Part shown: positions 1-8,592 of the stretch, in pieces
Position numbering within the stretch: the stretch's first letter is position 1
How the letters are laid out: each line of letters opens with the position of its first letter
DNA from: Paenibacillus sp.
Lineage (GTDB): Bacteria; Bacillota; Bacilli; Paenibacillales; Paenibacillaceae
Direction: 5' to 3'
Assembly (NCBI GenBank): GCA_017512705.1
Contig: JAFWEX010000152.1
Location: 1-64,000 of the forward strand
DNA length: 64,000 bases
Made by a program: the position numbers and the translations under genes
Notes under the pieces: generated by a model
The model's database searches: none
What the model was told of the DNA's origin: nothing
The model's input: the letters and a program-made list of their open reading frames with translations, nothing else

Positions 1-73
1 AAGTCAAACCCAAAGCTGATGTGTATATTGCTAAAGGAATTGTTCCACAAGATATTTTAGAAGAAAGGAATTT

Positions 74-268
74 TTATCTTAATGAAGATGATGTTGAAAC
101 TTTTAATTTAGTTCCAATAGCTGTCATTCGATTAGCCATTAATGCAGAAAAATCTGAAAATGTAAGATCTAAACCAGAAATATCTATTGCTTCGACTATA
201 TTTTTTTGCTCTATGGAAAATGAAATTTTGGAAATGATTTCATCTATTTCTCCTCTTTGATTATCCAT
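74..268 (-). CDS. Small hypothetical protein (64 aa), possibly an immunity fragment
   Basis: A short acidic protein whose ATG overlaps the last codons of the preceding gene, with an AAGGAG motif only about three bases before it, closer than usual. It could be a small accessory immunity protein or the first part of a decayed one, since it stops after 64 residues. The opposite strand is also open here (bases 3-260), so strand choice rests mainly on the overlap with the gene before it. No family recognised. Confidence 0.3.
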   Translation of the reverse strand: MDNQRGEIDEIISKISFSIEQKNIVEAIDISGLDLTFSDFSALMANRMTAIGTKLKVSTSSSLR

Positions 269-1085
269 TCACTCCTTCACCCCTTTGTCTCAATAATTGT
301 AATTGTTTTAAATATCTTTCCCATGCTTTATTTGGATTAAACGAAACTGATCTTTTACTTTTACTAAAACTAGGTATAGCAAAAACATCGTATTGTTCCA
401 TGTAGTCCATTACAATAGTCCAACGATCAAGTAATTCATTAGCATCTGCCTCCCAAGGCTTTTCAACAAGATCAATTCGAATCCCACCCCAGTCCATTTC
501 TGTCACCTTGGCAGGGATATTTTCAAAGATCTCTTTATTAAATAAATTCAATATATCTCCACTAAAGTAAGTTCGAGTTCCCATTCCCAGTGGACCACAC
601 GGCCCAAAGGTAACCGGAGCCGGTTGCGAGCAAAAGTTCATCCATTTTTGCAAACGATCACGTTCAGACTGCCACGGTGTAGAAACTGGCCAAAAGCCAT
701 GAGTGATACCATACCGCGGTTTAATAACGTTCGCAATTTCATCTGATAGTTTAAAAATTTCAGGCCACAATTTTTTAGGAGGGTTTTTAAAATCAAAACC
801 AAAGTAAGTTCTAAAGTTTGAAATTAAATCCAATCTTCCCGAATACTCTATTGAATGATTTCTTTGTAGATATAACTCTGAAAATCTTGGTTGTTGTAAA
901 AGTATCCTTTCTAAAATCTCCTCTCGGTCATAGTCAACTTTTACTGTTTCACTGTTTCCCCATAAAGTTGGCACGAAATATTCATTTGATCCAAAAATAT
1001 TCAATACACTGTTTATTACATCTACATTCACTAAATCAACACTTGGAAACATGGAAATACCGAAAAATTTAGGAAGCACAGTCAT
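261..1085 (-). CDS. Putative immunity protein of the orphan toxin cassette (274 aa)
   Basis: A soluble protein without signal peptide or membrane segment. It starts 24 bases after the stop of the orphan toxin tail (stop at 1110-1112), with GGAGG about 12 bases before the ATG. Toxin tail followed at once by a soluble partner is the standard layout of polymorphic toxin/immunity pairs. A conserved-looking block near residues 165-175 (GPLGMGTRTYF) and a later block (MDWGGIRIDLV, then PWEAD) read like an alpha/beta immunity fold, but I could not assign a family with certainty. The gene is AT-rich compared with the spike core genes, as expected for a cassette acquired by transfer. It lies beyond the terminator at about 1790, so it would need its own promoter to be expressed. 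Confidence 0.65.
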   Translation of the reverse strand: MTVLPKFFGISMFPSVDLVNVDVINSVLNIFGSNEYFVPTLWGNSETVKVDYDREEILERILLQQPRFSELYLQRNHSIEYSGRLDLISNFRTYFGFDFKNPPKKLWPEIFKLSDEIANVIKPRYGITHGFWPVSTPWQSERDRLQKWMNFCSQPAPVTFGPCGPLGMGTRTYFSGDILNLFNKEIFENIPAKVTEMDWGGIRIDLVEKPWEADANELLDRWTIVMDYMEQYDVFAIPSFSKSKRSVSFNPNKAWERYLKQLQLLRQRGEGVNG

Positions 1086-1109
1086 TGTTTAAAAACACCT
1101 CCAACAGAT

Positions 1110-1680
1110 TCAAACATCCTCCCAGAAACCTTCTCCGGTTTCCTTATCGATTAACCATTTATGAGTTACTTTACGACTAGAAGGATCAGTATAATATATT
1201 TCACTTCCACTAGCCAAAGGTGCGCTTGGTCTCGGTTTAGGAGGAACACCATATAGATTGCAATGTCCCAATCTTGGCGAGTTTCGGCGACTTCATCAAC
1301 AGATCGTTCAGCTTACCTTTTAGCTTGTTCGCCAGATCCGCTGGACTGAAGTTGCTCGCAAGTCCTTTTGCCTTGGTCATGACCTTGCCGAGTGCACCAG
1401 AGATGGTATCTCCGGCTTTCTTTGCCAGATCTCCAATCGCCTTGGCTACCTGCCCGGCCTTGTCCATGACCTTGTTGGCTACACCCATCACATTGTCAAT
1501 AACCTTGCCTGCTTTGGATATCAACTTCGAGCCCTTCGTCACGAACTTGGCTCCAGTGGCCGCCCAGCCTACAAACGGAATGGCAGCGGCGGCAGATAAT
1601 GCAGCGTTGGTATAATCGCCTCGTGCAGCATAGATGGCTGCGTTCGCCAAATCTGCCACTTCTCCAATGACCGGAATCAT
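1110..1680 (-). pseudogene. Orphan toxin cassette: pre-toxin linker plus different C-terminal tail, frameshifted
   Basis: From 1680 down to 1276 this is a near copy of the pre-toxin linker of the toxin-bearing VgrG gene (4504 to 4100): 135 codons with a single amino-acid change (Thr for Gly in the AKKAGD-ISG stretch), though there are about twenty base differences. The paralogy stops at SPKLA. The continuing frame ends quickly at a stop, but the neighbouring frame carries a plausible tail of about fifty residues (…YGVPPKPRPSAP…, …KVTHKWLIDKETG…) that ends at a TGA (1112-1110). One extra base in the CCC run at 1267-1269 explains the switch. There is no spike domain and no convincing start other than the internal Met codon at 1680. 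It matches the orphan toxin-tip modules known downstream of CdiA and Rhs genes, which can replace the active tip by recombination through the shared linker. Confidence 0.7.
1276..1680 (-). repeat. Pre-toxin linker duplication, silent copy
   Basis: 405 bp about 95 percent identical by eye to 4100-4504 in the same orientation. Almost all differences are synonymous. Similarity ends within a few bases of codon SPKLA on one side and just past the Met codon on the other. Confidence 0.93.
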
Positions 1681-1770
1681 ACCGGCTCCGACTCAACCAT
1701 ACGTACTTACTTCTTGGAAAACTCTTCTTCTTGGGTGTTCTCTAATTCATGTATGTTTATTACTTTAATC

Positions 1771-1808
1771 AAAAAAAGCAGGCTTCCGTTATCTAACCAG
1801 AACCTGCC
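1771..1808 (-). terminator. Rho-independent terminator closing the injection-system operon
   Basis: On the minus strand GCAGGTT pairs with AGCCTGC (a G-T wobble included) around a loop of about 16 bases, followed by seven T. It sits directly after the last operon gene (stop at 1831) and before the orphan cassette, so the cassette should not be read through. Confidence 0.75.
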
Positions 1809-1830
1809 TGAACTCTTTTTTCAATCTCTA

Positions 1831-2286
1831 TTAAATATAATACTGAATATATCGCTCCTTTTCAGGAATGTCCTCATCTCCTAACAAATCCACTTGCGTT
1901 AAAGCTTCCTTGTGCTCAAGTTCAGCAATGAATAGAGCATAGAAATCACCCGTTGTGGGATAAGTGAATAGAGCATATCCTTTCGGAGAGATCAACTTAT
2001 TTACCTCCCTGATCTTTTCAGGAAGATACTTGTAGTCGAACTCTCCCAACTCTTCTAGTTCATCTGGGGTTCCCAGTTCAATGTCATGATTGAACTCATA
2101 GTCCAAGATATAGTTCACGATTTCATGACTCTCTTCTCCTTTATAATCCAGAAACAAAAACCTCTTCGTCGCCAGACCGTAGTTCAGCATACTGAAATAC
2201 GCCAGTGACTCATCCGGATCATTCAAGATACGGTCAACATCCTCCCGATCTTTGAATATCAGTGGCACCAGATCGTCCTCTTCCAT
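1831..2286 (-). CDS. Acidic hypothetical protein, likely second immunity/accessory protein (151 aa)
   Basis: A small acidic soluble protein (runs such as MEEDDLVP and LGDEDIPEKE), no signal or membrane segment. It lies 17 bases after the probable immunity gene of the VgrG toxin and is the last gene before the operon terminator. Its position and composition suggest a second immunity protein, perhaps kept from an earlier toxin, or an accessory to the first. Strong negative charge is common in proteins that bind nuclease domains. Family not recognised; the function is inferred only from context. Confidence 0.6.
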   Translation of the reverse strand: MEEDDLVPLIFKDREDVDRILNDPDESLAYFSMLNYGLATKRFLFLDYKGEESHEIVNYILDYEFNHDIELGTPDELEELGEFDYKYLPEKIREVNKLISPKGYALFTYPTTGDFYALFIAELEHKEALTQVDLLGDEDIPEKERYIQYYI

Positions 2287-2303
2287 ATCATTACTCTCCT
2301 CTC

Positions 2304-3275
2304 TTATTGAAATAGTTCTCCATGTTGATTAGGAATATATTCAGGATAGTTTTTACGGTAAAAGTCATCGATCATTCTCAGCAATGGATCTAACTCTGGA
2401 TACGGTTCAGGATCTTGCATATCCATTGTAGCTTCAGGTGTATTCATCAAGAAATCATCAAAATGGTTCGGATTAGGGAGACCTTGTTTTTTGCGTACAT
2501 GGAGCAAGAAGAGAATTTCGTATGGATAAAAAGCGTAATCGAAATCGCCAAACTCCAGTGACTCTCCTAAATCTGAAGCCAAGGTAGAATGATGATCTGA
2601 CATCTTAGCGATTAACTGTGTGATCTCATCCAGATCAGGTGTATTCCAACGATCCAACACCTCTCTATAAATACCAAGTTCCTCTGGAATCAAGTCACAA
2701 CGCTTATCCCTATCCTCTAATGTGGATCTGGCAGCCAAATGAACATGATCGTTGGTTCCTAAAATTGTTTTGTTTGTATATTGCAGATATAACTCTAGTA
2801 CAAACCATATGTGTTGTTTCCAATCATTTGCCTCCATAATGTTCTCTCCAAAATAATTGGAGATAAAGTCAAAGAATATTTCCTCCTCCTTCGACCACCC
2901 AAACATATTTAAATGAATTAAGCCTATCATATTGGATTCAAAAGAGTAATCTATCAACTTCATTTTTGGATAACGGTCTTTATAAATATGCCTACACATA
3001 CATTGATAAAATACAACTTGCTGTATCTGTTTTAATCCCGTTGTACTGTTCTTGCCATTAATTAATACATCATTTTTCCACACCTCTAACCAATAGGAAG
3101 ATATTATATACATTCTAATTAATAATTTATGATCTTGTTCCACATCGTTACTTTCTACGACACTAGCAATCTCATATTTTGCCTCTTCATATCTTGCGTG
3201 AGCATCATCCATACCATTCACGAAATTTTTAATATACCTTCTGTTCGCTAGTTGCAATTTTTTTAAATTTTCCAT
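2304..3275 (-). CDS. Probable cognate immunity protein of the VgrG nuclease toxin (323 aa)
   Basis: A mostly alpha-helical soluble protein. Its start (AAGGAGG nine to twelve bases before the ATG) lies 17 bases after the stop of the toxin-bearing VgrG gene. In polymorphic toxin loci the first small soluble gene after the toxin is normally the immunity gene. Helix-rich proteins of about 300 residues (DUF1910/DUF1911, PoNi type) are known partners of PD-(D/E)xK nuclease effectors of the PoNe class, which would fit the toxin domain, but I cannot confirm that family from the sequence alone. The gene is clearly AT-rich compared with the VgrG core, with changed base composition starting near the toxin boundary, which suggests toxin and immunity arrived together. 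Confidence 0.65.
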   Translation of the reverse strand: MENLKKLQLANRRYIKNFVNGMDDAHARYEEAKYEIASVVESNDVEQDHKLLIRMYIISSYWLEVWKNDVLINGKNSTTGLKQIQQVVFYQCMCRHIYKDRYPKMKLIDYSFESNMIGLIHLNMFGWSKEEEIFFDFISNYFGENIMEANDWKQHIWFVLELYLQYTNKTILGTNDHVHLAARSTLEDRDKRCDLIPEELGIYREVLDRWNTPDLDEITQLIAKMSDHHSTLASDLGESLEFGDFDYAFYPYEILFLLHVRKKQGLPNPNHFDDFLMNTPEATMDMQDPEPYPELDPLLRMIDDFYRKNYPEYIPNQHGELFQ

Positions 3276-3292
3276 CGGGTCCTCCTTATATG

Positions 3293-6079
3293 TTACTTGA
3301 ATGCCTTACTCCAATCTTTAACTTTTACAACGTCTACCCCAAAGCCAACTTTAGTTTTCGAAATATCTGTTTCTACTCTGATATAGTCAAATTCCAATCC
3401 TGGATTCTCATCTAACAACTTTCTATATTTCACCTTGAAATCAGCATATCGTTTGTCTGTACTTTTTAACATTTTTTCGAAGTAGCCTTCCCCTCCTAAT
3501 TTTTGATTAGTAGAGTATGAGAAGCTCCCCCATTCTGATGTTTTGGACTCAATCATCGTTAACTTAGGTGGTGGACCTTTGGATAAAAATGTTCCATCTA
3601 CACCATTTCGTCCAACTTGGAATAAATCTGAAATATCCTTGCCTAAGTTGTTATCCTTAGCAATTTGTTTGGCTACTTCTTCTCCAAAGTCACCTTTATC
3701 ATGATGATAATATTTTGAATTATCTATTTTTCGCTCATACCCTTCTACATTGGATACATCATACTTATGGCTAATATCATCTGGTGTATCCAGCTTATTG
3801 GCCAGCTTACTCCGTTCACGCTTTAATTTCTTAAGTTCTTCTTTACTTGCCCCTTCTTTTTCGCGTTTCTTAATTTCTCTATCTAAATCTTCAACTTCTT
3901 TTTTGATTTGTTTCTGAGTTTTCCCTTTTGGTTTCTTTTTCTTTCCACCACCAGAATTACCCATAAGTATCATCGCAGACATCAAAATATTCGAATCTGC
4001 ATAATTACTGAGCATATCAATTGCCGCAGAGAACATCGCATCGGACATTAAATCTGCCATCAGACCATGCGTGAAATCAGTTGCTTTGTTAAGGGCATTC
4101 GCCAGCTTCGGCGACTTCATCAACAGATCATTCAGCTTACCTTTAAGCTTGTTCGCCAGATCCGCTGGACTGAAGTTACTCGCAAGTCCCTTCGCCTTGG
4201 TCATGACCTTGCCAAGTGCGCCAGAGATGCCATCTCCAGCTTTCTTTGCCAGGTCTCCAATGGCCTTCGCTACCTGCCCGGCCTTGTCCATGACCTTGTT
4301 GGCTACTCCCATCACATTGTCAATAACTTTGCCTGCTTTGGATATCAACTTCGAGCCCTTCGTCACGAACTTGGCTCCAGTGGCCGCCCAGCCTACAAAT
4401 GGAATGGCAGCGGCGGCAGATAAGGCCGCGTTGGTATAATCGCCTCGTGCAGCATAGATGGCTGCGTTCGCCAAATCTGCAACTTCACCAATGACCGGAA
4501 TCATACCCGCTACATCGAGCACAGTCTGAGTCACATCCAGCAATTTACCCCAGAATCCTTTTTTCTCTTCCGGTTCCTCTTCCACCTGCACCTCAGATAC
4601 AAATGGGGCTTCGGGGACCGGCTCCAGATCCTCTACGGTTACCGGCAATTTGATTAATCCGTCGAGCAGCACTTCGCTGCCTTTCAGGTCGGTCATGCCG
4701 TCCAGAATCATACTGCTGTCTCCGCACTGAAGGAAGATGGTCTCCTGTGCCTCGATCCCTATCTTCTTCTCGCTCTCTAGCGTAATCTCCTGCCCGCCGG
4801 ATGCTACAATTCCTGTATTACTCTGTATCGTGACCCCGCCACCGTCCAGCGTGATGAATAGACTGCCTTCTGTCGCGATCAGGGACATTTCCGAGTCGGT
4901 CATTTTCATTTCCTTACCGTAGTTGGTTCCCCAGCTCTTGGTGGCTGGATCAGCAGTCTTTGGGGAAGGCTGACTGCCGCGTCGGACGGAACCCATCACA
5001 AATGCATCACTCTCTTGCCCACTGGAGAAGTACACCTGAACAGCAGAGCCCGTCTCAGGCATGCTGTAAAATCCGCCACCATCTCCGGCATATACGGCGG
5101 AATACGGCATCCAGCTCGCTTCCGATTCGGATTGGTTCGCATCCACATCCAGATGCACTTTAACCGTATCTTTGGTAACGCCAATAATCTTGCCTTCCAG
5201 CGCAGCTCCGGCAATGTCATCGTTCCGAATTTCATTTTGCCGAATACCACTTTCTGGGCTTAGTGTAACGGTATGCCGAAGCATGCCCCCTACTGTTTGA
5301 CTGATACAAGCCGCGACCTTCAGCTCTTCTTCTCGGAAGAGCACCGTATCTCCCAGCGCCAACCAGCGATGGGTATCCAGCACGTAACTCGTGAAGTCTT
5401 TTTCGCTTACCCCAGTAGCTCCCACGGACCAAGCTTCTTTTAATGCTTTCATGTCTCGTCTTAGCGTGTAGGCCTGTTCCGGCAATTCTATGTATCGCCC
5501 TTCCGGTACACCAATGTACAGTTTGGGAGAATCAGCCGATATTTCGGGAATGATCGCTGCGCCGAACCGGGAGGCTAGTCGGCGCAAGAATTGCCAATCC
5601 GTTTCCCGATATTGGAGCGTTAAGGCACCCAGCTTCGAACGGCCACTGACATAATCAATGACATCCGATTTCGGGTAAGCTTTCAACACTTGCCGAATGA
5701 CGTCTTCGCAGTCCTGATCCTTGTTCTGGAACGAACGAATCCGCGATTCAATATCCAACAGATAGGAATAGGAGACGGCCTCCAGTTCCAATATGTATAT
5801 CCCCTGGACTCGGCGAATGTTAACATCCTGCACAAGTCCCTGGAACCATTTGCGTACTTCCTTCCCCTGTTCCCCGATCTCCACCAACGATACCGTTTCA
5901 TCCTGAGCCCTTCGGTTCAGGTCCTGATCTTGATGATCTTCCGGAATGATGCCTTGAAGATACAGGCGGGCATGTTCCCCTGCCTTGCGCTCAATGCGCA
6001 AATCTTGTATGTGCTGCAGCGTGTATGGAGATATACATCGGATATTTCCCATACCTACAGCCGCTTCCACTACACTCAT
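3293..6079 (-). CDS. VgrG-like spike protein with C-terminal pre-toxin linker and nuclease toxin (928 aa)
   Basis: Residues 1 to about 480 match the VgrG/phage gp27-gp5 plan: a gp27-like N-terminal part (with SYLLDIESRIRSF and LTLQYRETDWQFLRRL), an OB-fold region (KVHLDV … SWMPYSAVY … MPETGSAVQVYF) and a beta-rich shaft (EITLESEKKIGIEAQETIFLQ type repeats). An acidic spacer follows (VEEEPEEKKG). Residues 526-660 are a hydrophobic pre-toxin linker (IPVIGEVADLANAAIYA). After a Lys-rich coiled segment (about 712-760) comes a domain with E800, D828 (GVDG) and E844-K846 (IESK), the PD-(D/E)xK nuclease pattern. I start at 6079 because AGAGGAAAG precedes that ATG; frames up to a GTG at 6112 lack a site. 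It would be the cell-puncturing tip that carries the effector. Immunity genes follow at once. Base composition falls toward the toxin end, consistent with tip replacement. Confidence 0.85.
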   Translation of the reverse strand: MSVVEAAVGMGNIRCISPYTLQHIQDLRIERKAGEHARLYLQGIIPEDHQDQDLNRRAQDETVSLVEIGEQGKEVRKWFQGLVQDVNIRRVQGIYILELEAVSYSYLLDIESRIRSFQNKDQDCEDVIRQVLKAYPKSDVIDYVSGRSKLGALTLQYRETDWQFLRRLASRFGAAIIPEISADSPKLYIGVPEGRYIELPEQAYTLRRDMKALKEAWSVGATGVSEKDFTSYVLDTHRWLALGDTVLFREEELKVAACISQTVGGMLRHTVTLSPESGIRQNEIRNDDIAGAALEGKIIGVTKDTVKVHLDVDANQSESEASWMPYSAVYAGDGGGFYSMPETGSAVQVYFSSGQESDAFVMGSVRRGSQPSPKTADPATKSWGTNYGKEMKMTDSEMSLIATEGSLFITLDGGGVTIQSNTGIVASGGQEITLESEKKIGIEAQETIFLQCGDSSMILDGMTDLKGSEVLLDGLIKLPVTVEDLEPVPEAPFVSEVQVEEEPEEKKGFWGKLLDVTQTVLDVAGMIPVIGEVADLANAAIYAARGDYTNAALSAAAAIPFVGWAATGAKFVTKGSKLISKAGKVIDNVMGVANKVMDKAGQVAKAIGDLAKKAGDGISGALGKVMTKAKGLASNFSPADLANKLKGKLNDLLMKSPKLANALNKATDFTHGLMADLMSDAMFSAAIDMLSNYADSNILMSAMILMGNSGGGKKKKPKGKTQKQIKKEVEDLDREIKKREKEGASKEELKKLKRERSKLANKLDTPDDISHKYDVSNVEGYERKIDNSKYYHHDKGDFGEEVAKQIAKDNNLGKDISDLFQVGRNGVDGTFLSKGPPPKLTMIESKTSEWGSFSYSTNQKLGGEGYFEKMLKSTDKRYADFKVKYRKLLDENPGLEFDYIRVETDISKTKVGFGVDVVKVKDWSKAFK
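4100..4504 (-). repeat. Pre-toxin linker duplication, expressed copy
   Basis: Partner of 1276-1680. It encodes residues 526-660 of the toxin-bearing spike protein, exactly between the spike part and the toxin, so it would serve as the recombination site for swapping toxin tails. Confidence 0.93.
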
Positions 6080-6148
6080 CGTCTCACTTCTTTCCTCTAG
6101 CATTGTCAGCACACGGAAAAAAAGTCTCAGCTCATTCTAAGATGTACG

Positions 6149-6625
6149 TTACCTGATGTTACCGCCGAACCCGGTTGTGCCGCCTATGGAAGATCCACCA
6201 AGCTCCTGACCATCATCTTCAATCTGGATGTAGCCTCCGTAGAGACACATGTTCATGCAAGTGCTCAACAGGGCAGGTTCGTTTTCAATAAGCACATCGG
6301 TTTTCCCATCCATCCACGGCGTGGATACGGACGGAATACAGGGTGCTTTTTGGACGCCCTCAATATCGAATTCGCCAGTCTGTACGACAGGATTCAATTG
6401 ACTTGTACAATTACCAAAAGGCATGATGTGAATCATAGGTGTTGCATCGGCCACGTTCATTTGTGCTTTTTCTTTCAAATGCACACCATGGCTGTATGGA
6501 ATTTTCAATCGATTTAACTGCGTACCACATGAACAACTCAGGATCGCTCCTGCGACAACATACGTTGGGCCTCCCGCCCCTTCATCCAAAACATCGGGTC
6601 GTGTGGCGCCAATTGCTTCAGCCAT
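6149..6625 (-). CDS. DUF4280-type PAAR-like tip protein (158 aa)
   Basis: A small Cys-rich protein with the features of DUF4280 proteins, which act as PAAR-like caps: YVVAGAILSCSCGTQ near residue 30, an internal GNCTS, APCIPSVSTPW, and STCMNMCLYGG near residue 130. The Cys residues probably bind a metal that shapes the sharp tip. PAAR proteins sit on the end of the VgrG spike and can carry or recruit effectors. The gene has a strong AAGGAGG site and lies 69 bases before the probable start of the toxin-bearing VgrG gene, which supports joint assembly. A Gly/Ser-rich tail of about 15 residues is probably flexible. Confidence 0.85.
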   Translation of the reverse strand: MAEAIGATRPDVLDEGAGGPTYVVAGAILSCSCGTQLNRLKIPYSHGVHLKEKAQMNVADATPMIHIMPFGNCTSQLNPVVQTGEFDIEGVQKAPCIPSVSTPWMDGKTDVLIENEPALLSTCMNMCLYGGYIQIEDDGQELGGSSIGGTTGFGGNIR

Positions 6626-6671
6626 TGTTTTTCCTCCTTCTTTGGCATTTCGCCCAGATTAGGTTTAATCA

Positions 6672-7232
6672 TTACGTTAACGGTTGTGCGTTAACCTGAT
6701 CCACGCGTTGCAGTCGCAAACCGACATAGTCCCTGCGTAAGATCGCTTCAGCCAATGCCAGATTCACCAAGATCACGGTTTCCTTCAATCGTTCGTCTGT
6801 CAACTGAACAATTGGCCAGTTCGTGCTGCTTAATCGCTCGCCATCGACCTGAAGTACATTCAATTTGCCACTGCTGTCAAAATTACTCTTCACGGATAGT
6901 GCTGCAAGTTGCGGCGGTACCATGAACCAATACGGATGCAACTGCTGCCTCTCCATATCCATCAATCCAACCAGCCTAAACATCAGACGTGGGGCAAAAG
7001 TATTAAGCAGGCGCTTAAGCTCATCGGACCACAGTGGATAAGGTCGCTCGATTAGATCGACAGCAACGGGTTTTCGATTGGAGCGAATCGTAAACTGCAA
7101 ATTGGCTTGTTCCAATTCATTCAATTGCTCGCCTCTCATCCACTCGGGCTGGATAACGCCCTTCACACCCAGCGGTTCAAGAGCCCCGGTTACTCGCATA
7201 TCTTGCATGATCCGGAACCAATCGTTTTTCAT
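6672..7232 (-). CDS. Hypothetical protein of the spike module (186 aa)
   Basis: A soluble protein with no recognised domain. Its start overlaps the stop of the pentapeptide-repeat gene (ATGA, 7229-7232), so the two are translationally coupled. Placed between the pentapeptide-repeat protein and the PAAR-like gene, it is a candidate adaptor or chaperone for loading the tip, much as DUF4123 or DUF2169 proteins do in type VI clusters. No sequence motif proves this. It has no membrane segment and no catalytic signature. Confidence 0.7.
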   Translation of the reverse strand: MKNDWFRIMQDMRVTGALEPLGVKGVIQPEWMRGEQLNELEQANLQFTIRSNRKPVAVDLIERPYPLWSDELKRLLNTFAPRLMFRLVGLMDMERQQLHPYWFMVPPQLAALSVKSNFDSSGKLNVLQVDGERLSSTNWPIVQLTDERLKETVILVNLALAEAILRRDYVGLRLQRVDQVNAQPLT

Positions 7233-8500
7233 ACCATCCGTCCCTTCTGCTGTAACTTCTGCGCCTTAAAGGTGGCTAACTGGTCTTCAATTGATCCGCC
7301 GATATGCTCCAGACCCTCTCGTGTCCGGGCTGCGGGACGACCTTGGATGGAGCAAGAAGCTCCGATATCCATCTGCGCCCCCTCCAAACGCGAACCTGTA
7401 AAATCCACTCTGGACACATCCGTTCCACGGAAATCCGCATCAGCCAAGTTGCATACCCCAAACACCGTATTTTCCAGCAATGCTCCCGTGAAATCTGCAC
7501 CTTGAAGATCTGCCAGTACAAAGTCAGCCTCTCTCAGATCCGATCCAGCGAAGGAAACAGGGTTGAATCCGGGCGCATCCCATACCTCAGGATCAGGTAG
7601 CCCTTGCCTCGCCTCTATCCCGTGAAATATCGCACCTACCATTCTGCATTTTCGAAAACGGGTACCATACAGTTGGCTGCGATTCCACCGAGTATCGGTT
7701 AAGTCACACTGCTCCCAAACGGTGTTCACCAGGTTGTTATCTTCGAATTGACTCCCGCCAAACGCTACATCGCGAAAGGCCGAGTAACGAAAATCGATCC
7801 CGCTATAATCTCCTCCAGCCAGATCCAGATGTTCAAAAGCCGTATACCCGTAAGCTCCCTCAACTCTTTCAGCAAGCCATTTTCGTGTCTCTGTTTCATC
7901 CATTGGATCATCATTCGTCTTATACACGGATTCACTTACATCCAGATATTCACCTACCCGCACTTCAAAGACCTCGCACCTCTCCAGATGAGTAAACGAT
8001 TCACATTGCACAGCCTCCGGCATCGCCAGATGAATCAGATTCGTCACATAGGCGTGCCCGTGTTCAGCTTCCTTCAGGAGTAACTGTTCCAGTTCTGGTT
8101 GTGCAATGGAGCCTGCATAGAGCGAACCCGGCCGTTGCAATTCCTCCTGCCAACAAGCCAGCATCACATCCAGATACCCAAATGCCCAGGATGCATCATA
8201 TTCTCCTTCAATGGAATGAGGATCGAATAGCCACGTTTCGTCAGCCGCTTCGGTCAGATAGAGGACCTGGCCATCCATTAGTCGCGTACGAAGCATGGAG
8301 TATGTTATATGTCCCACCGCTCCATGTTCACCGATCTTCTGCGCATCCAGAACACATTCACACTGCTTAGCAAAATGATGAAGGAACTCTTTTTTCAAAC
8401 GTTCGCGATTCTGCCGGTATATCTGCTCGAATCTCAGCATCACCTGGTTACGTAGTGGAATTACGATCTCTTGCTTGAATTGCTCAAGCGCAGTAGTCAC
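7229..8500 (-). CDS. Pentapeptide-repeat protein (423 aa)
   Basis: The N-terminal 220 residues are a helical domain of unknown type. Residues of about 225-390 are pentapeptide repeats of the A(D/N)LxX kind (DLAGGDYSGIDF, ADLQGADFTGALL, LADADFRGTD), which fold as a right-handed square beta-helix. The GTG start has AAAGGAGG seven bases upstream and the stop overlaps the next gene. Pentapeptide-repeat proteins such as TagP-like and DUF2169-linked forms occur beside VgrG/PAAR genes in type VI clusters, so a spike-assembly or effector-adaptor role is the best inference. DNA-gyrase mimicry, known for other pentapeptide proteins, is less likely here given the gene context. Confidence 0.8.
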   Translation of the reverse strand: MTTALEQFKQEIVIPLRNQVMLRFEQIYRQNRERLKKEFLHHFAKQCECVLDAQKIGEHGAVGHITYSMLRTRLMDGQVLYLTEAADETWLFDPHSIEGEYDASWAFGYLDVMLACWQEELQRPGSLYAGSIAQPELEQLLLKEAEHGHAYVTNLIHLAMPEAVQCESFTHLERCEVFEVRVGEYLDVSESVYKTNDDPMDETETRKWLAERVEGAYGYTAFEHLDLAGGDYSGIDFRYSAFRDVAFGGSQFEDNNLVNTVWEQCDLTDTRWNRSQLYGTRFRKCRMVGAIFHGIEARQGLPDPEVWDAPGFNPVSFAGSDLREADFVLADLQGADFTGALLENTVFGVCNLADADFRGTDVSRVDFTGSRLEGAQMDIGASCSIQGRPAARTREGLEHIGGSIEDQLATFKAQKLQQKGRMV

Positions 8501-8592
8501 GAGCAGTCCTCCTTTCGTCCATTTTAAAGATCTGTAATACGTTGTTATAAGAACAGTCCAGAAGTGTATTTATAGCATGGCTTCAGTCACTT

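Noticed and set aside
21-260. Plus-strand frame at the left edge, open from base 3
   Set aside because: It lies opposite the tail of the minus-strand immunity block and has no ribosome site; the minus-strand frame overlaps its upstream gene. Kept as an unresolved alternative only.
6079-6112. Longer start of the toxin-bearing spike gene at GTG 6112 or ATG 6103
   Set aside because: No ribosome site precedes these codons, while AGAGGAAAG precedes the ATG at 6079.
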